Of a stretch of DNA of 49,835 bases, positions 14,804 through 21,156 are shown in pieces. This stretch comes from Candidatus Ruminococcus equi. GTDB taxonomy: Bacteria; Bacillota; Clostridia; Oscillospirales; Acutalibacteraceae. Where the stretch lies: positions 1 through 49,835 of the forward strand of contig JAGHTC010000002.1 in assembly GCA_018065465.1 (NCBI GenBank). Direction: 5' to 3'. Numbering within the stretch: the first letter of the stretch is position 1; each line of letters begins with the position of its first letter. The notes below the pieces were generated by a model that had not been told where the DNA came from, did not search any database, and was given only the letters and a program-made list of their open reading frames with translations. A program made the position numbers and the translations under genes.

Positions 14804-15103
14804 TTAATCACTCCTCATATAATTTACCTTGAATTTTTCAATCCAATCTGCAAGAGTAAGTTTAAAGTAAGTCATAGCCGTCATTTGCCCTTGTTCTTTC
14901 AACCATTCAAAATGCTGTGGCTCTCTATGTAAGGCTCTGTTGCATACATTACACACATCAACATACAATCCGTAATGGTCGCAAAGTTTTATGTCATCGA
15001 ATATGTGATGTTCCTGTGTCTTGCATTGTGCGTGGCAGATGTAACAAGTGTTTTTCAAATTGAACGGCATTATTGACCGCTTTTTATCTTTTGATACAAA
15101 CAT
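14804..15103 (-). CDS. HNH-like zinc nuclease-type protein
   Basis: 99 residues from ATG 15103, chosen because GCGAGGT lies 7 bases upstream; longer versions would overlap the preceding gene. The protein has CYICHAQC, then EHHIF, then VDVCNVCNRALHREP: two CxxC pairs around a histidine pair, the usual layout of a beta-beta-alpha-metal HNH domain with structural zinc. The C-terminal part is helical. It lies directly upstream of the methyltransferase-like gene. A nuclease role is inferred from the motif; DNA-binding without cutting is possible. Confidence 0.6.
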   Translation of the reverse strand: MFVSKDKKRSIMPFNLKNTCYICHAQCKTQEHHIFDDIKLCDHYGLYVDVCNVCNRALHREPQHFEWLKEQGQMTAMTYFKLTLADWIEKFKVNYMRSD

Positions 15104-15105
15104 TT

Positions 15106-15363
15106 TTATACCTCGCTTAACATTCTGTACCGCTTTTGAATATCTTTGATACTCAATCCCCAAACCTTAAATGCAACATCTGTCGGCACTTCCCTGCTTG
15201 AAATAGGCATATCGCCTTGTCTTGTGATTTCTTCATTTACTTCGTTAATAAATTCTCTTGCTTTGGTAGAACAACAACCAAAAAGTTTTTCAACATCTTT
15301 TCGGTTAAGAGTAATGTTTTCGCAGTAAGTTTTAAATGCAGTTTCAATACTTGCTATTTTCAT
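15106..15363 (-). CDS. Small winged-helix-like DNA-binding protein (excisionase-like or DUF3173-like)
   Basis: 85 residues from ATG 15363, which follows AAAGGAA. The segment LNRKDVEKLFGCCSTKAREFINEV and the later basic turn SSREVPTDVAFKVWGLSIKDI resemble short HTH proteins encoded next to integrases. It could be an excisionase or a regulator, but the sequence is not close enough to any family I can name safely. It overlaps the operon's first gene by 20 bases and so belongs to the earliest transcript. Confidence 0.55.
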   Translation of the reverse strand: MKIASIETAFKTYCENITLNRKDVEKLFGCCSTKAREFINEVNEEITRQGDMPISSREVPTDVAFKVWGLSIKDIQKRYRMLSEV

Positions 15364-15568
15364 TTCCTTTGTCCCTCTCTTTGAGAATTTTGTTGAAAGC
15401 ATCGTTAAAGGTTTTTTCCGCATCAGCAGGGTGTCTTTGTCCGTTGAGTATCATTGACACATAAGCCTTTCCAATACCGAGTTCTTTCGCAAGTTCACTA
15501 CTTGTAACGCCCTCGTTGTGCATTTTTCCGATAAGAACTCCTGTCCATTTCTCTTTGAAAGTTTGCAA
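15344..15568 (-). CDS. Cro-like HTH protein, first gene of the early operon
   Basis: About 74 residues. I propose the TTG at 15568 as start because AAAGGAG lies 8 bases upstream; there is an ATG at 15586 but it precedes that site. Residues with SSELAKELGIGKAYVSMILNGQRHPADAEKTF form a compact helix-turn-helix like Cro/XRE proteins. Being the first gene opposite the S24 repressor, it is the natural candidate for the Cro-like switch partner. The leftward promoter and an operator lie directly upstream. Confidence 0.78.
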   Translation of the reverse strand: MQTFKEKWTGVLIGKMHNEGVTSSELAKELGIGKAYVSMILNGQRHPADAEKTFNDAFNKILKERDKGNENSKY

Positions 15569-15586
15569 AATAACAACTCCTTTCAT

Positions 15587-15841
15587 AAATTTTTATAAAA
15601 AGTGTTGCAAAAGTTCACAAAATATGATATTATGAGTTTCCCGACAACATAATATTGCAAGTAAAAAAGGTGACATATTTTCGAGTTAAAAAAATCGTAA
15701 TATTTCGCTTTGGTATTTTGCGAACTTTTTGCCTCACCTCTGTTATAATAATTCACACTTTACGAAATGTCAAGGAATATTACAACCTTTTTTCTCAAAA
15801 TACGAACTTTTGTATATTTGCATAAAAAAAGGAGTGATATT
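15587..15841. promoter_or_regulatory. Divergent control region with three related operators
   Basis: Between the Cro-like gene and the repressor lie three copies of a pseudo-palindrome around GAACTTTT: 15607-15618 (inverted, GCAAAAGTTCAC), 15720-15732 (GCGAACTTTTTGC) and 15801-15814 (TACGAACTTTTGTA). TATAAT at 15744-15749 reads toward the repressor with the second operator overlapping its -35 region. The first operator lies at the expected leftward start (minus-strand TTGTCG, 17 bases, TATTTT). The third lies just before the repressor's ribosome binding site. This fits a lambda-like genetic switch with repressor autoregulation. Confidence 0.65.
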
Positions 15842-16480
15842 TTGTCTATTTTAGATAACATTCAAAAACTGCTTAATTCACAAGGAAAAAGTCAATCCGA
15901 ACTGACGGAATATTTGAATATTAAAAAGTCTATTTATTCGGATTGGAAAAGTGGTAGGTTAAGTTCGTATAACAAATACTTGCCACAAATTGCGGAGTTT
16001 TTCGGTGTTTCTGTTGATTATCTCGTCAATGGGAAAGACGATTTTGCACCGAGGATAACAAGCGATTATGTAACATTTCCTGTAATTGGTGAAGTTGGTG
16101 CAGGATATTCTATCCCTGCTGTTGAGGATTGGTCGGGTGATACTGTCGATATTCCGCTTTCATACCTTAAAGGCAGACAAAAAGAAGAATTTTTTGTATT
16201 GAAAGTCACAGGCGATAGTATGTACCCAAAGTATCAAGACGGTGACAAGGTGCTTGTATTAAGACAATCAACACTAAATCATAGTGGGCAAGTTGGTGTA
16301 ATTGTTTATGACGGTGACATCGGTACTCTCAAACGAATAGAGTATGCTGTCGGTGAAGATTGGTTACGGCTTGTACCGATAAATCCAAATTACCCACCTA
16401 AAAAAATAAAAGATGCCGAACTTGAACAATGTACTGTTCTCGGCATCCCGAAACTGTTGATAAGAGAAATCGAAGAATAA
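15842..16480 (+). CDS. LexA/CI-like repressor with S24 peptidase domain
   Basis: 212 residues from TTG 15842, which follows AAAGGAGTGATATT; a farther ATG at 15767 gives an unlikely hydrophobic extension. The N-terminus is a CI-type helix-turn-helix (SQSELTEYLNIKKSIYSDW, then FGVSVDYLVNG). The C-terminus is an S24 domain with Ser126 in GDSMYP and Lys164 in GTLKRI, and a likely self-cleavage site at Ala87-Gly88 (GEVGAGY). It should therefore be inactivated by RecA-assisted self-cleavage under DNA damage and induce the element. It is divergent from the early operon and shares the operator region. Confidence 0.92.
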   Translation: MSILDNIQKLLNSQGKSQSELTEYLNIKKSIYSDWKSGRLSSYNKYLPQIAEFFGVSVDYLVNGKDDFAPRITSDYVTFPVIGEVGAGYSIPAVEDWSGDTVDIPLSYLKGRQKEEFFVLKVTGDSMYPKYQDGDKVLVLRQSTLNHSGQVGVIVYDGDIGTLKRIEYAVGEDWLRLVPINPNYPPKKIKDAELEQCTVLGIPKLLIREIEE

Positions 16481-16494
16481 AAGGAGTATTTATT

Positions 16495-16704
16495 ATGAAA
16501 GACAAAAATAACTATGAAAATGAATTTAGCCAAATTATTGATGCATTGAATGATATTGCAGAGTATTTGCAAATTATCGCTGATGCGTTAAATCCAAAAG
16601 CATTTGAAACAAATGTACCGATAGAGCCAAGCAAAACAGAGCCTTTATCTGCTGTTGAAAAGGCTCATACCGAAACAGGCGAATTACAAGACATTAAACT
16701 ATAA
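16495..16704 (+). CDS. Small acidic hypothetical protein, 69 aa
   Basis: ATG 16495 follows AAAGGAGTATTTATT, 15 bases after the repressor stop. The first part is a helix (FSQIIDALNDIAEYLQIIADAL), and the rest is disordered with Pro, Thr and Glu. It occupies the slot between repressor and integrase in the same transcript. No family recognised; a lysogenic-state accessory gene is the likely context. Confidence 0.6.
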   Translation: MKDKNNYENEFSQIIDALNDIAEYLQIIADALNPKAFETNVPIEPSKTEPLSAVEKAHTETGELQDIKL

Positions 16705-16719
16705 AAAAGGAGTAATATT

Positions 16720-17310
16720 ATGTATTGCAGAAAATGTGGTCAAGAAATACCCGATGATAGCGTGTTCTGTCAATATTGCAGTGAACAACTCGTAACAGAA
16801 CAGCCGAAAAAAACTGTAAATTATTATCCCGAAAGAGATAATCCAACTCTGGCAACACAAACGCCACAAGTCGAGCCTGTGTCGAATGTTTCAAATCCGA
16901 TAAGCGAAGAACAAGCGACAAAACTTGTTAAGTCGATAAAAAGGAAAAACTTTTTCAAGGGACTTTTCAAAGCAATTTTATTTATAATTTTAATTGTGGC
17001 ACTCGCAATAATTATTATTCTCGGCTACCAAAACTGCACAGGTCAAAGTGAATTTAGTCTTGATAGCATTATTTCAATTTTTGTGAATCCGATAAATAGT
17101 AAAAATTATGACAAAATCGAAAAGGGTATGACTTATGATGAAGTTGTAAAAATCTTCGGAGGTCAAAAAGGTGTGGATTTTATTGAAGTAAGTGTAGATG
17201 ATAATAAATCAACTATATATGTTTGGTATGGAAAATCCAAATATGAATATTGCACAGTTGAATTTATCAATAATAAAGTATATGAAAAATCACAGATAGG
17301 TTTGAAATAG
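16720..17310 (+). CDS. Zinc-ribbon membrane protein with SmpA/DUF3862-like domain
   Basis: 196 residues. It starts with a zinc ribbon (YCRKCGQEIPDDSVFCQYC, two CxxC pairs), then a Pro/Thr-rich linker, a basic segment and one membrane helix (LFKAILFIILIVALAIIIIL). The outside part has NYDKIEKGMTYDEVVKIFGG and VWYGKSKYEYCTVEFINNKVYEK, the fold of the SmpA/OmlA or DUF3862 family. This fusion is known in Firmicutes membrane proteins of unknown role. Encoded between repressor and integrase, it is expressed in the integrated state, so a lysogenic-conversion or superinfection-exclusion role is possible but unproven. Confidence 0.7.
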   Translation: MYCRKCGQEIPDDSVFCQYCSEQLVTEQPKKTVNYYPERDNPTLATQTPQVEPVSNVSNPISEEQATKLVKSIKRKNFFKGLFKAILFIILIVALAIIIILGYQNCTGQSEFSLDSIISIFVNPINSKNYDKIEKGMTYDEVVKIFGGQKGVDFIEVSVDDNKSTIYVWYGKSKYEYCTVEFINNKVYEKSQIGLK

Positions 17311-17321
17311 TAGGTGATTAT

Positions 17322-18440
17322 ATGCCGATTTACAAAACAAAGAAAATCAAAGACGGAAAAACTCAATACAGGGTAATTGTTTCTTTTACCGATATTCACG
17401 GAAACTATAAACAAGTAAGCAAAGTGTGTTACGGCTTGACAGAAGCAAAGGCACTTGAAAGGCAACTTCAAATTGAAACTACAAACTATTTACCCGAAGA
17501 AAATATGACAGTATATGATTTATATATTGATTACTGCCAATCAAAGAAATACGAAGTTAGAGAAACCACACTTGAAAAATCACAATCAATAATTGAAAAC
17601 CATATTTTGCCATATTTCAAGGATAAAAAGATTTCCAAAATCACTATGCAAGAAATACAAAAATGGAAAAATGCTTTGTCCGAAAAGAAGTATAAAGTCA
17701 CTACAAAAAACAATATTCTAAAATCATTCAAGGCTATGTTGAATTATGCGGTTAAAATGGAGTATATTCAAAAAAGTCCTCTTGATAAGGTTGATACTTT
17801 CCGTGAAGCATATTTCACATCAACACAAAAGAATATAAACTACTACACACCCGAAGAATTTAAGAAGTATATCGCTGTCGCAAAGGAAAGCATAAAAACT
17901 CAAAGAGATTACGGATATTATGTTTTCTTTAATATTGCTTTTTTTACAGGAATGAGAAAAGGCGAAATAAACGCTTTGAAATGGTCGGACATTGACGGAG
18001 ATATTATCCACATCACAAAAAGTATCACACAAAAAACAAAAGGCGGTTATTCCGAAACACCGCCTAAAAATAAATCGTCTGTTCGTGACTTACAAATGCC
18101 CCTAAATCTTGTCAAAATACTCAAAGAGTATAATTCTATTCAAAGACAAAATAAAGCCTATACAGACGATTTTAGAGTATGTGGCGGTGATACTATACTC
18201 CCCGACACAACTATTGAAAAAAGAAATGCAAATTTTTCTAAAAAAGCAGGATTAAAACATATTCGTATTCACGATTTCCGACACAGCCACGCATCAGTAT
18301 TGTGTAACGAGGGAATAAACATTCAAGAAGTTGCAAGGCGATTAGGTCACGCAGATATTTCGATGACTTTGAATACTTACTCACACCTATACCCAAGAGA
18401 AGAAGAAAGAGCCGTAAAAATCCTTGAAAAAATCTCTTGA
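17322..18440 (+). CDS. int: Tyrosine recombinase, phage integrase
   Basis: A 372-residue integrase. The N-terminus is an AP2-like arm-binding domain (KDGKTQYRVIVSFTD), followed by a SAM-like core-binding domain (residues about 60-160). The catalytic domain has Arg212 in TGMRKGE, Lys near 239, His317 and Arg320 in HDFRHSH, His343 in RRLGH, and Tyr353 in NTYSH. All essential residues are present, so it is probably active. It catalyses integration and excision at the tRNA-Ser att site that lies about 140 bases downstream. ATG 17322 follows GTAGGTGATTAT. Confidence 0.95.
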   Translation: MPIYKTKKIKDGKTQYRVIVSFTDIHGNYKQVSKVCYGLTEAKALERQLQIETTNYLPEENMTVYDLYIDYCQSKKYEVRETTLEKSQSIIENHILPYFKDKKISKITMQEIQKWKNALSEKKYKVTTKNNILKSFKAMLNYAVKMEYIQKSPLDKVDTFREAYFTSTQKNINYYTPEEFKKYIAVAKESIKTQRDYGYYVFFNIAFFTGMRKGEINALKWSDIDGDIIHITKSITQKTKGGYSETPPKNKSSVRDLQMPLNLVKILKEYNSIQRQNKAYTDDFRVCGGDTILPDTTIEKRNANFSKKAGLKHIRIHDFRHSHASVLCNEGINIQEVARRLGHADISMTLNTYSHLYPREEERAVKILEKIS

Positions 18441-18443
18441 AAA

Positions 18444-18464
18444 TGCAAGAATTGTGCAAGAATT
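18444..18464 (+). repeat. Direct repeats, possible integrase arm sites
   Basis: TGCAAGAATT occurs at 18444-18453 and again at 18455-18464, directly after the integrase stop and about 115 bases before the att core. Tandem short repeats at this place are typical arm-type sites bound by the integrase N-terminal domain. The rest of the gap to 18576 is AT-rich with a TTTTGCG repeat and no gene. Confidence 0.45.
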
Positions 18465-18576
18465 TTCTTTATTTTTCTTGTTTGTTTCCGAAAAAGAATT
18501 AAACAAAAAAGTGTAAAAGTCAGTATTTATGCGGTTTTGCGGAGTTTTGCGAAAGATAATATTAGGTATGTTTCTT

Positions 18577-18593
18577 TCCCACCGCTTCCGCCA
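18577..18593 (+). other. att site: displaced 3' end of tRNA-Ser
   Basis: The sequence TCCCACCGCTTCCGCCA is the 3' end of a tRNA: CCCAC (T-stem), CGCTTCC (acceptor), G discriminator and CCA. A G discriminator and this acceptor fit tRNA-Ser. Upstream of it there is no tRNA body, only integrase-flanking sequence. So this is the chromosome's original 3' end, pushed aside when the element inserted. The intact tRNA-Ser should lie at the element's left end with the same 17-base sequence. Confidence 0.8.
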
Positions 18594-18624
18594 AAAAAAG
18601 CAAGTCGTAAGGCTTGCTTTTTTA
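18594..18624. terminator. Former tRNA-Ser terminator, now ending the integrase transcript
   Basis: Directly after the CCA, 11 bases (18594-18604) pair perfectly with 18613-18623 around an 8-base loop, and T's follow. It is the normal place of a tRNA terminator. Because the element separated it from its tRNA, it now stops plus-strand transcripts from the integrase side. Its A- and T-runs would let it work on both strands. Confidence 0.82.
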
Positions 18625-18677
18625 TTCTATATTGATATCATCTTGTTTTTATGATAAAATAATTTTGAGGTGAAATT

Positions 18678-19100
18678 ATGGAATACAAAAGATTAGGCGA
18701 CAAGATTGTTGCACGACTTGATAAAGGCGAGGACATAAATGAAGAAATTCTCAAAATTGCAGAAAGAGAAGAAATTGCTTTCGGTTGTGTCAGCGGAATC
18801 GGTGCGACAGATGACTTTACTGTTGGTGTATTTAATTTAGAAAAATCCGACTATGAAACTTACCGCTATACGGGTAATCACGAGATTACCGCTTTATCGG
18901 GAAACATCAGCACAAAAGACGGTCTTCCCTATGTTCATCTGCATATCAGTTGCGGTAATAAGAACGGCGAACTTGTCGGCGGACATCTCTTAAAATCAAG
19001 AATTTCTCTTACCTGTGAGATTATGATAGTGATTGCCGACATCAAGGCAGACAGAAAATTTGATGAAGAAATCGGAATAAACAGAATTACTTTAAGTTAG
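18678..19100 (+). CDS. PPC/DUF296 domain protein
   Basis: A 140-residue protein covering one PPC (plants and prokaryotes conserved, DUF296) domain: VSGIGATDDFTVGVFN early, GNISTKDGLPYVHLHIS in the middle with the conserved His pair, and GGHLL later. The domain forms trimers; plant versions carry AT-hooks and bind DNA, while the bacterial single-domain form has no established function. It is the first chromosomal gene after the element and the only one on the plus strand there. ATG 18678 follows GAGGTGAAATT. A weak promoter (TTGTTT, TAAAAT) lies before it. Confidence 0.88.
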   Translation: MEYKRLGDKIVARLDKGEDINEEILKIAEREEIAFGCVSGIGATDDFTVGVFNLEKSDYETYRYTGNHEITALSGNISTKDGLPYVHLHISCGNKNGELVGGHLLKSRISLTCEIMIVIADIKADRKFDEEIGINRITLS

Positions 19101-19257
19101 GAATTAGGAGTGAGGAGTTAGGAGTTTCGGGAAAATCGCTTTGCGATTTTTGAATTTTATATTTTCACCTTATTTGAATACCTATATATACAAAAGTGCT
19201 GTACCTTATTAAAGATACAGCACTTAATTTTTACATATTTATTTTTCTAATTTAGAA
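19101..19257. terminator. Intergenic stretch with two terminator hairpins and short repeats
   Basis: After the PPC gene come repeats of TTAGGAG (within 19098-19124), which look like remnants of a dispersed small repeat. Next is an 8-bp hairpin (19132-19139 with 19143-19150) followed by T's, a terminator for the PPC gene. A second hairpin has a 10-bp stem (19194-19203 with 19216-19225) and T's on both sides, serving the convergent lysA gene as well. No gene is seen. Confidence 0.7.
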
Positions 19258-20538
19258 TTAACAATCAATTTTGAAATCGTCTTGGAAATCGAATGTTGCA
19301 AAATAGTCTTTCATTGTTTCTGCTCTGCGTATGAGCGAAAAACTGCCGTCTTCTTTGAGCAAAACTTCGGCACTGCGCAACTTTCCGTTGTAGTTATATC
19401 CCATAGAAAATCCGTGTGCGCCTGTGTCGTGGATAAAGAGCAAATCTCCGTTTTCGACCTTCGGCAGTTTTCTGTCGATTGCAAATTTGTCGTTATTCTC
19501 ACACAAACCGCCTGTTACATCGTAAGTTTCTGTGCGTTCTTCGTTTTCTTTGCCGAGAACGGTTATATGATGATATGAGCCGTACATAGCAGGACGCATC
19601 AAATTTGCTGCGCAGGCATCAAGACCGAGATATTCTTTGTATATATGTTTTTGGTGCATACAGGTAGCAACAATGCCGCCGTAAGGAGCAAGCATATATC
19701 TACCGAGTTCAGCAAAAATAGAAATATCACCCATTCCGTTCGGTACTAAAATTTCTTCAAATTTCTTGCGTACAGAGTCACCGATAAACATAATGTCTGT
19801 CTTCGGCTCATCTTCGCGGTAATCTACTCCGATACCGCCTGAAAGGTTGATAAAGGAGATATGAACACCTGTTTTGTTTTTTAGTCTTACGGCTAATTCA
19901 AAGAGTATTCCGGAAAGTTCGCCGTAATAATCGTTTGAAACTGTATTTGATGCTAAAAATGCGTGGATGCCGAAATGCTCTGCGCCTGCTTCTTTGAGTT
20001 CTACAAACGCTTTTTCCATTTGCTCTTCGGTCATACCGTATTTTGCTTCGCCCGGGTTGTCCATAACCTGAACACCGTCTTCGCTGGCGGAAAGTTGAAA
20101 TACGCCACCGGGATTATAACGACAGCAAACTGTTTTCGGAACGCCGCAAACTCTTTTCAGGAAAGGTACAAAGTTTACATCGTCGATATTGATATATGCG
20201 CCTAAATCGTAGGCTTTCTGCATATCTTCTTCGGGGGTAACATTCGACGAAAACATAATGTCGGTACCGCTAAAACCGCATGCCTTACTCAAAACAAGTT
20301 CTGTGATAGTTGAACAGTCAACTCCGCATCCTTCTTCTTTCAAAATCTTCATAATATAGGGGTTCGGTGTTGCCTTTACTGCGAAATACTCCTTAAATCC
20401 CTTATTCCAAGAAAATGCTTTGTATAAATTTCTGCAATTTTCTCTGATACCTTTTTCATCATAGATATGAAAAGGGGTTGGGATTTCTTTTACAATTTCC
20501 TGTGCTTTTTCAAGCGACAAAAACGGTGTCTTTTTCAT
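19258..20538 (-). CDS. lysA: Diaminopimelate decarboxylase
   Basis: A 426-residue fold-type III PLP enzyme that converts meso-diaminopimelate to lysine. The PLP lysine lies in YFAVKATPNP near residue 52, the glycine-rich phosphate loop in FINLSGGIGVDY, and the active-site Cys of the partner subunit in GGLCENNDKF. Length and motif order match. I chose ATG 20538 because GAGG lies 7 bases before it; the ATG at 20544 is too close. It is the last gene of the tig-clpP-clpX-lon-engB run. An arginine- or ornithine-type decarboxylase of the same fold is less likely. Confidence 0.88.
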   Translation of the reverse strand: MKKTPFLSLEKAQEIVKEIPTPFHIYDEKGIRENCRNLYKAFSWNKGFKEYFAVKATPNPYIMKILKEEGCGVDCSTITELVLSKACGFSGTDIMFSSNVTPEEDMQKAYDLGAYINIDDVNFVPFLKRVCGVPKTVCCRYNPGGVFQLSASEDGVQVMDNPGEAKYGMTEEQMEKAFVELKEAGAEHFGIHAFLASNTVSNDYYGELSGILFELAVRLKNKTGVHISFINLSGGIGVDYREDEPKTDIMFIGDSVRKKFEEILVPNGMGDISIFAELGRYMLAPYGGIVATCMHQKHIYKEYLGLDACAANLMRPAMYGSYHHITVLGKENEERTETYDVTGGLCENNDKFAIDRKLPKVENGDLLFIHDTGAHGFSMGYNYNGKLRSAEVLLKEDGSFSLIRRAETMKDYFATFDFQDDFKIDC

Positions 20539-20540
20539 AT

Positions 20541-21143
20541 TCATTCCTCATTCATATAGTCATTTACTGCTTTATCAATAGTTACCTTTATCTCGTCAGC
20601 GCCCTCGGCGGTAACTGCGGAAAAAGGAAACAGCATAGTACCTTCGTAATCGGAAAGTTCGTACATCAAACTTTCGATTCTCTCTTCTTTTTGAGTTTTG
20701 TTCAACTTATCTAATTTTGTCAAAACGATAATAAAAGGATAACCGTTTGAAAACAAAAAGTCAATCATATCTATATCGTCTTTTGTCGGCGGATGTCGCA
20801 TATCGACAATCTGGACAACAAGACAGATACTTCTGTTTTGAGCAAAATAGCCTTCGATAAGTTCAGCCCAGCGTTGCTTTTCGATTTTCGAGACTTTTGC
20901 ATAACCGTAGCCCGGTAAATCAACAAGCGAGAAAGTGTCAACATCGAAGAAATTTATCGTTGCGGTTTTGCCGGGAGTTGCACTCACTCTTGCAAGAGAT
21001 TTTCTGTTAGTCAGTTTGTTTATCAAAGAGGACTTGCCGACATTGGAACGCCCCGAAAAAACGACTTCGGGCTTATCACATTCTCTTAATTGGCTTGAGA
21101 GTCCTGCCGAATAGATAAACTCTGCTTTGTTAAAATCAGTCAT
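20541..21143 (-). CDS. engB: Ribosome biogenesis GTPase EngB (YsxC/YihA)
   Basis: A 200-residue TrmE-Era-EngA-EngB-Septin-type GTPase, normal length. G1 is GRSNVGKS at 31-38, G3 is DLPGYG, G4 is TKLDK. EngB helps assemble the large ribosomal subunit and is essential in many bacteria. It follows lon, the classic order in Firmicutes, by 13 bases, and its stop touches the lysA start. Confidence 0.95.
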   Translation of the reverse strand: MTDFNKAEFIYSAGLSSQLRECDKPEVVFSGRSNVGKSSLINKLTNRKSLARVSATPGKTATINFFDVDTFSLVDLPGYGYAKVSKIEKQRWAELIEGYFAQNRSICLVVQIVDMRHPPTKDDIDMIDFLFSNGYPFIIVLTKLDKLNKTQKEERIESLMYELSDYEGTMLFPFSAVTAEGADEIKVTIDKAVNDYMNEE

Positions 21144-21156
21144 ATAAAACCTCCGC

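Larger units (their letters stand above)
1..18593. mobile_element. Integrated phage-like element (right part), inserted in a tRNA-Ser gene
   Basis: Everything from the window start to the tRNA-Ser 3' remnant at 18577-18593 has mobile-element content: a tyrosine integrase next to the boundary, an S24 repressor divergent from an early operon, a replication module (DUF927 helicase, CHC2 zinc finger, DUF669, Gp157, P-loop ATPase), an iteron array, orphan methyltransferases and many small unknown genes joined by overlapping stops and starts. Right of 18624 the content changes sharply to core chromosome. The left end and the intact tRNA-Ser must lie outside the window. Structural phage genes are absent from the visible part. 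It could be a prophage whose late genes lie to the left, a phage satellite, or an integrative element; the FtsK-type translocase and the possible small terminase keep all three open. Confidence 0.88.

Noticed and set aside
15767..15841. Upstream ATG as the start of the repressor
   Set aside because: It adds a hydrophobic stretch not seen in CI proteins, crosses an operator, and has no ribosome binding site; the TTG at 15842 has a perfect one.
18520..18593. A complete tRNA gene at the boundary
   Set aside because: Only the T-stem 3' strand, acceptor 3' strand and CCA are present; the anticodon arm, D arm and 5' acceptor strand are missing.
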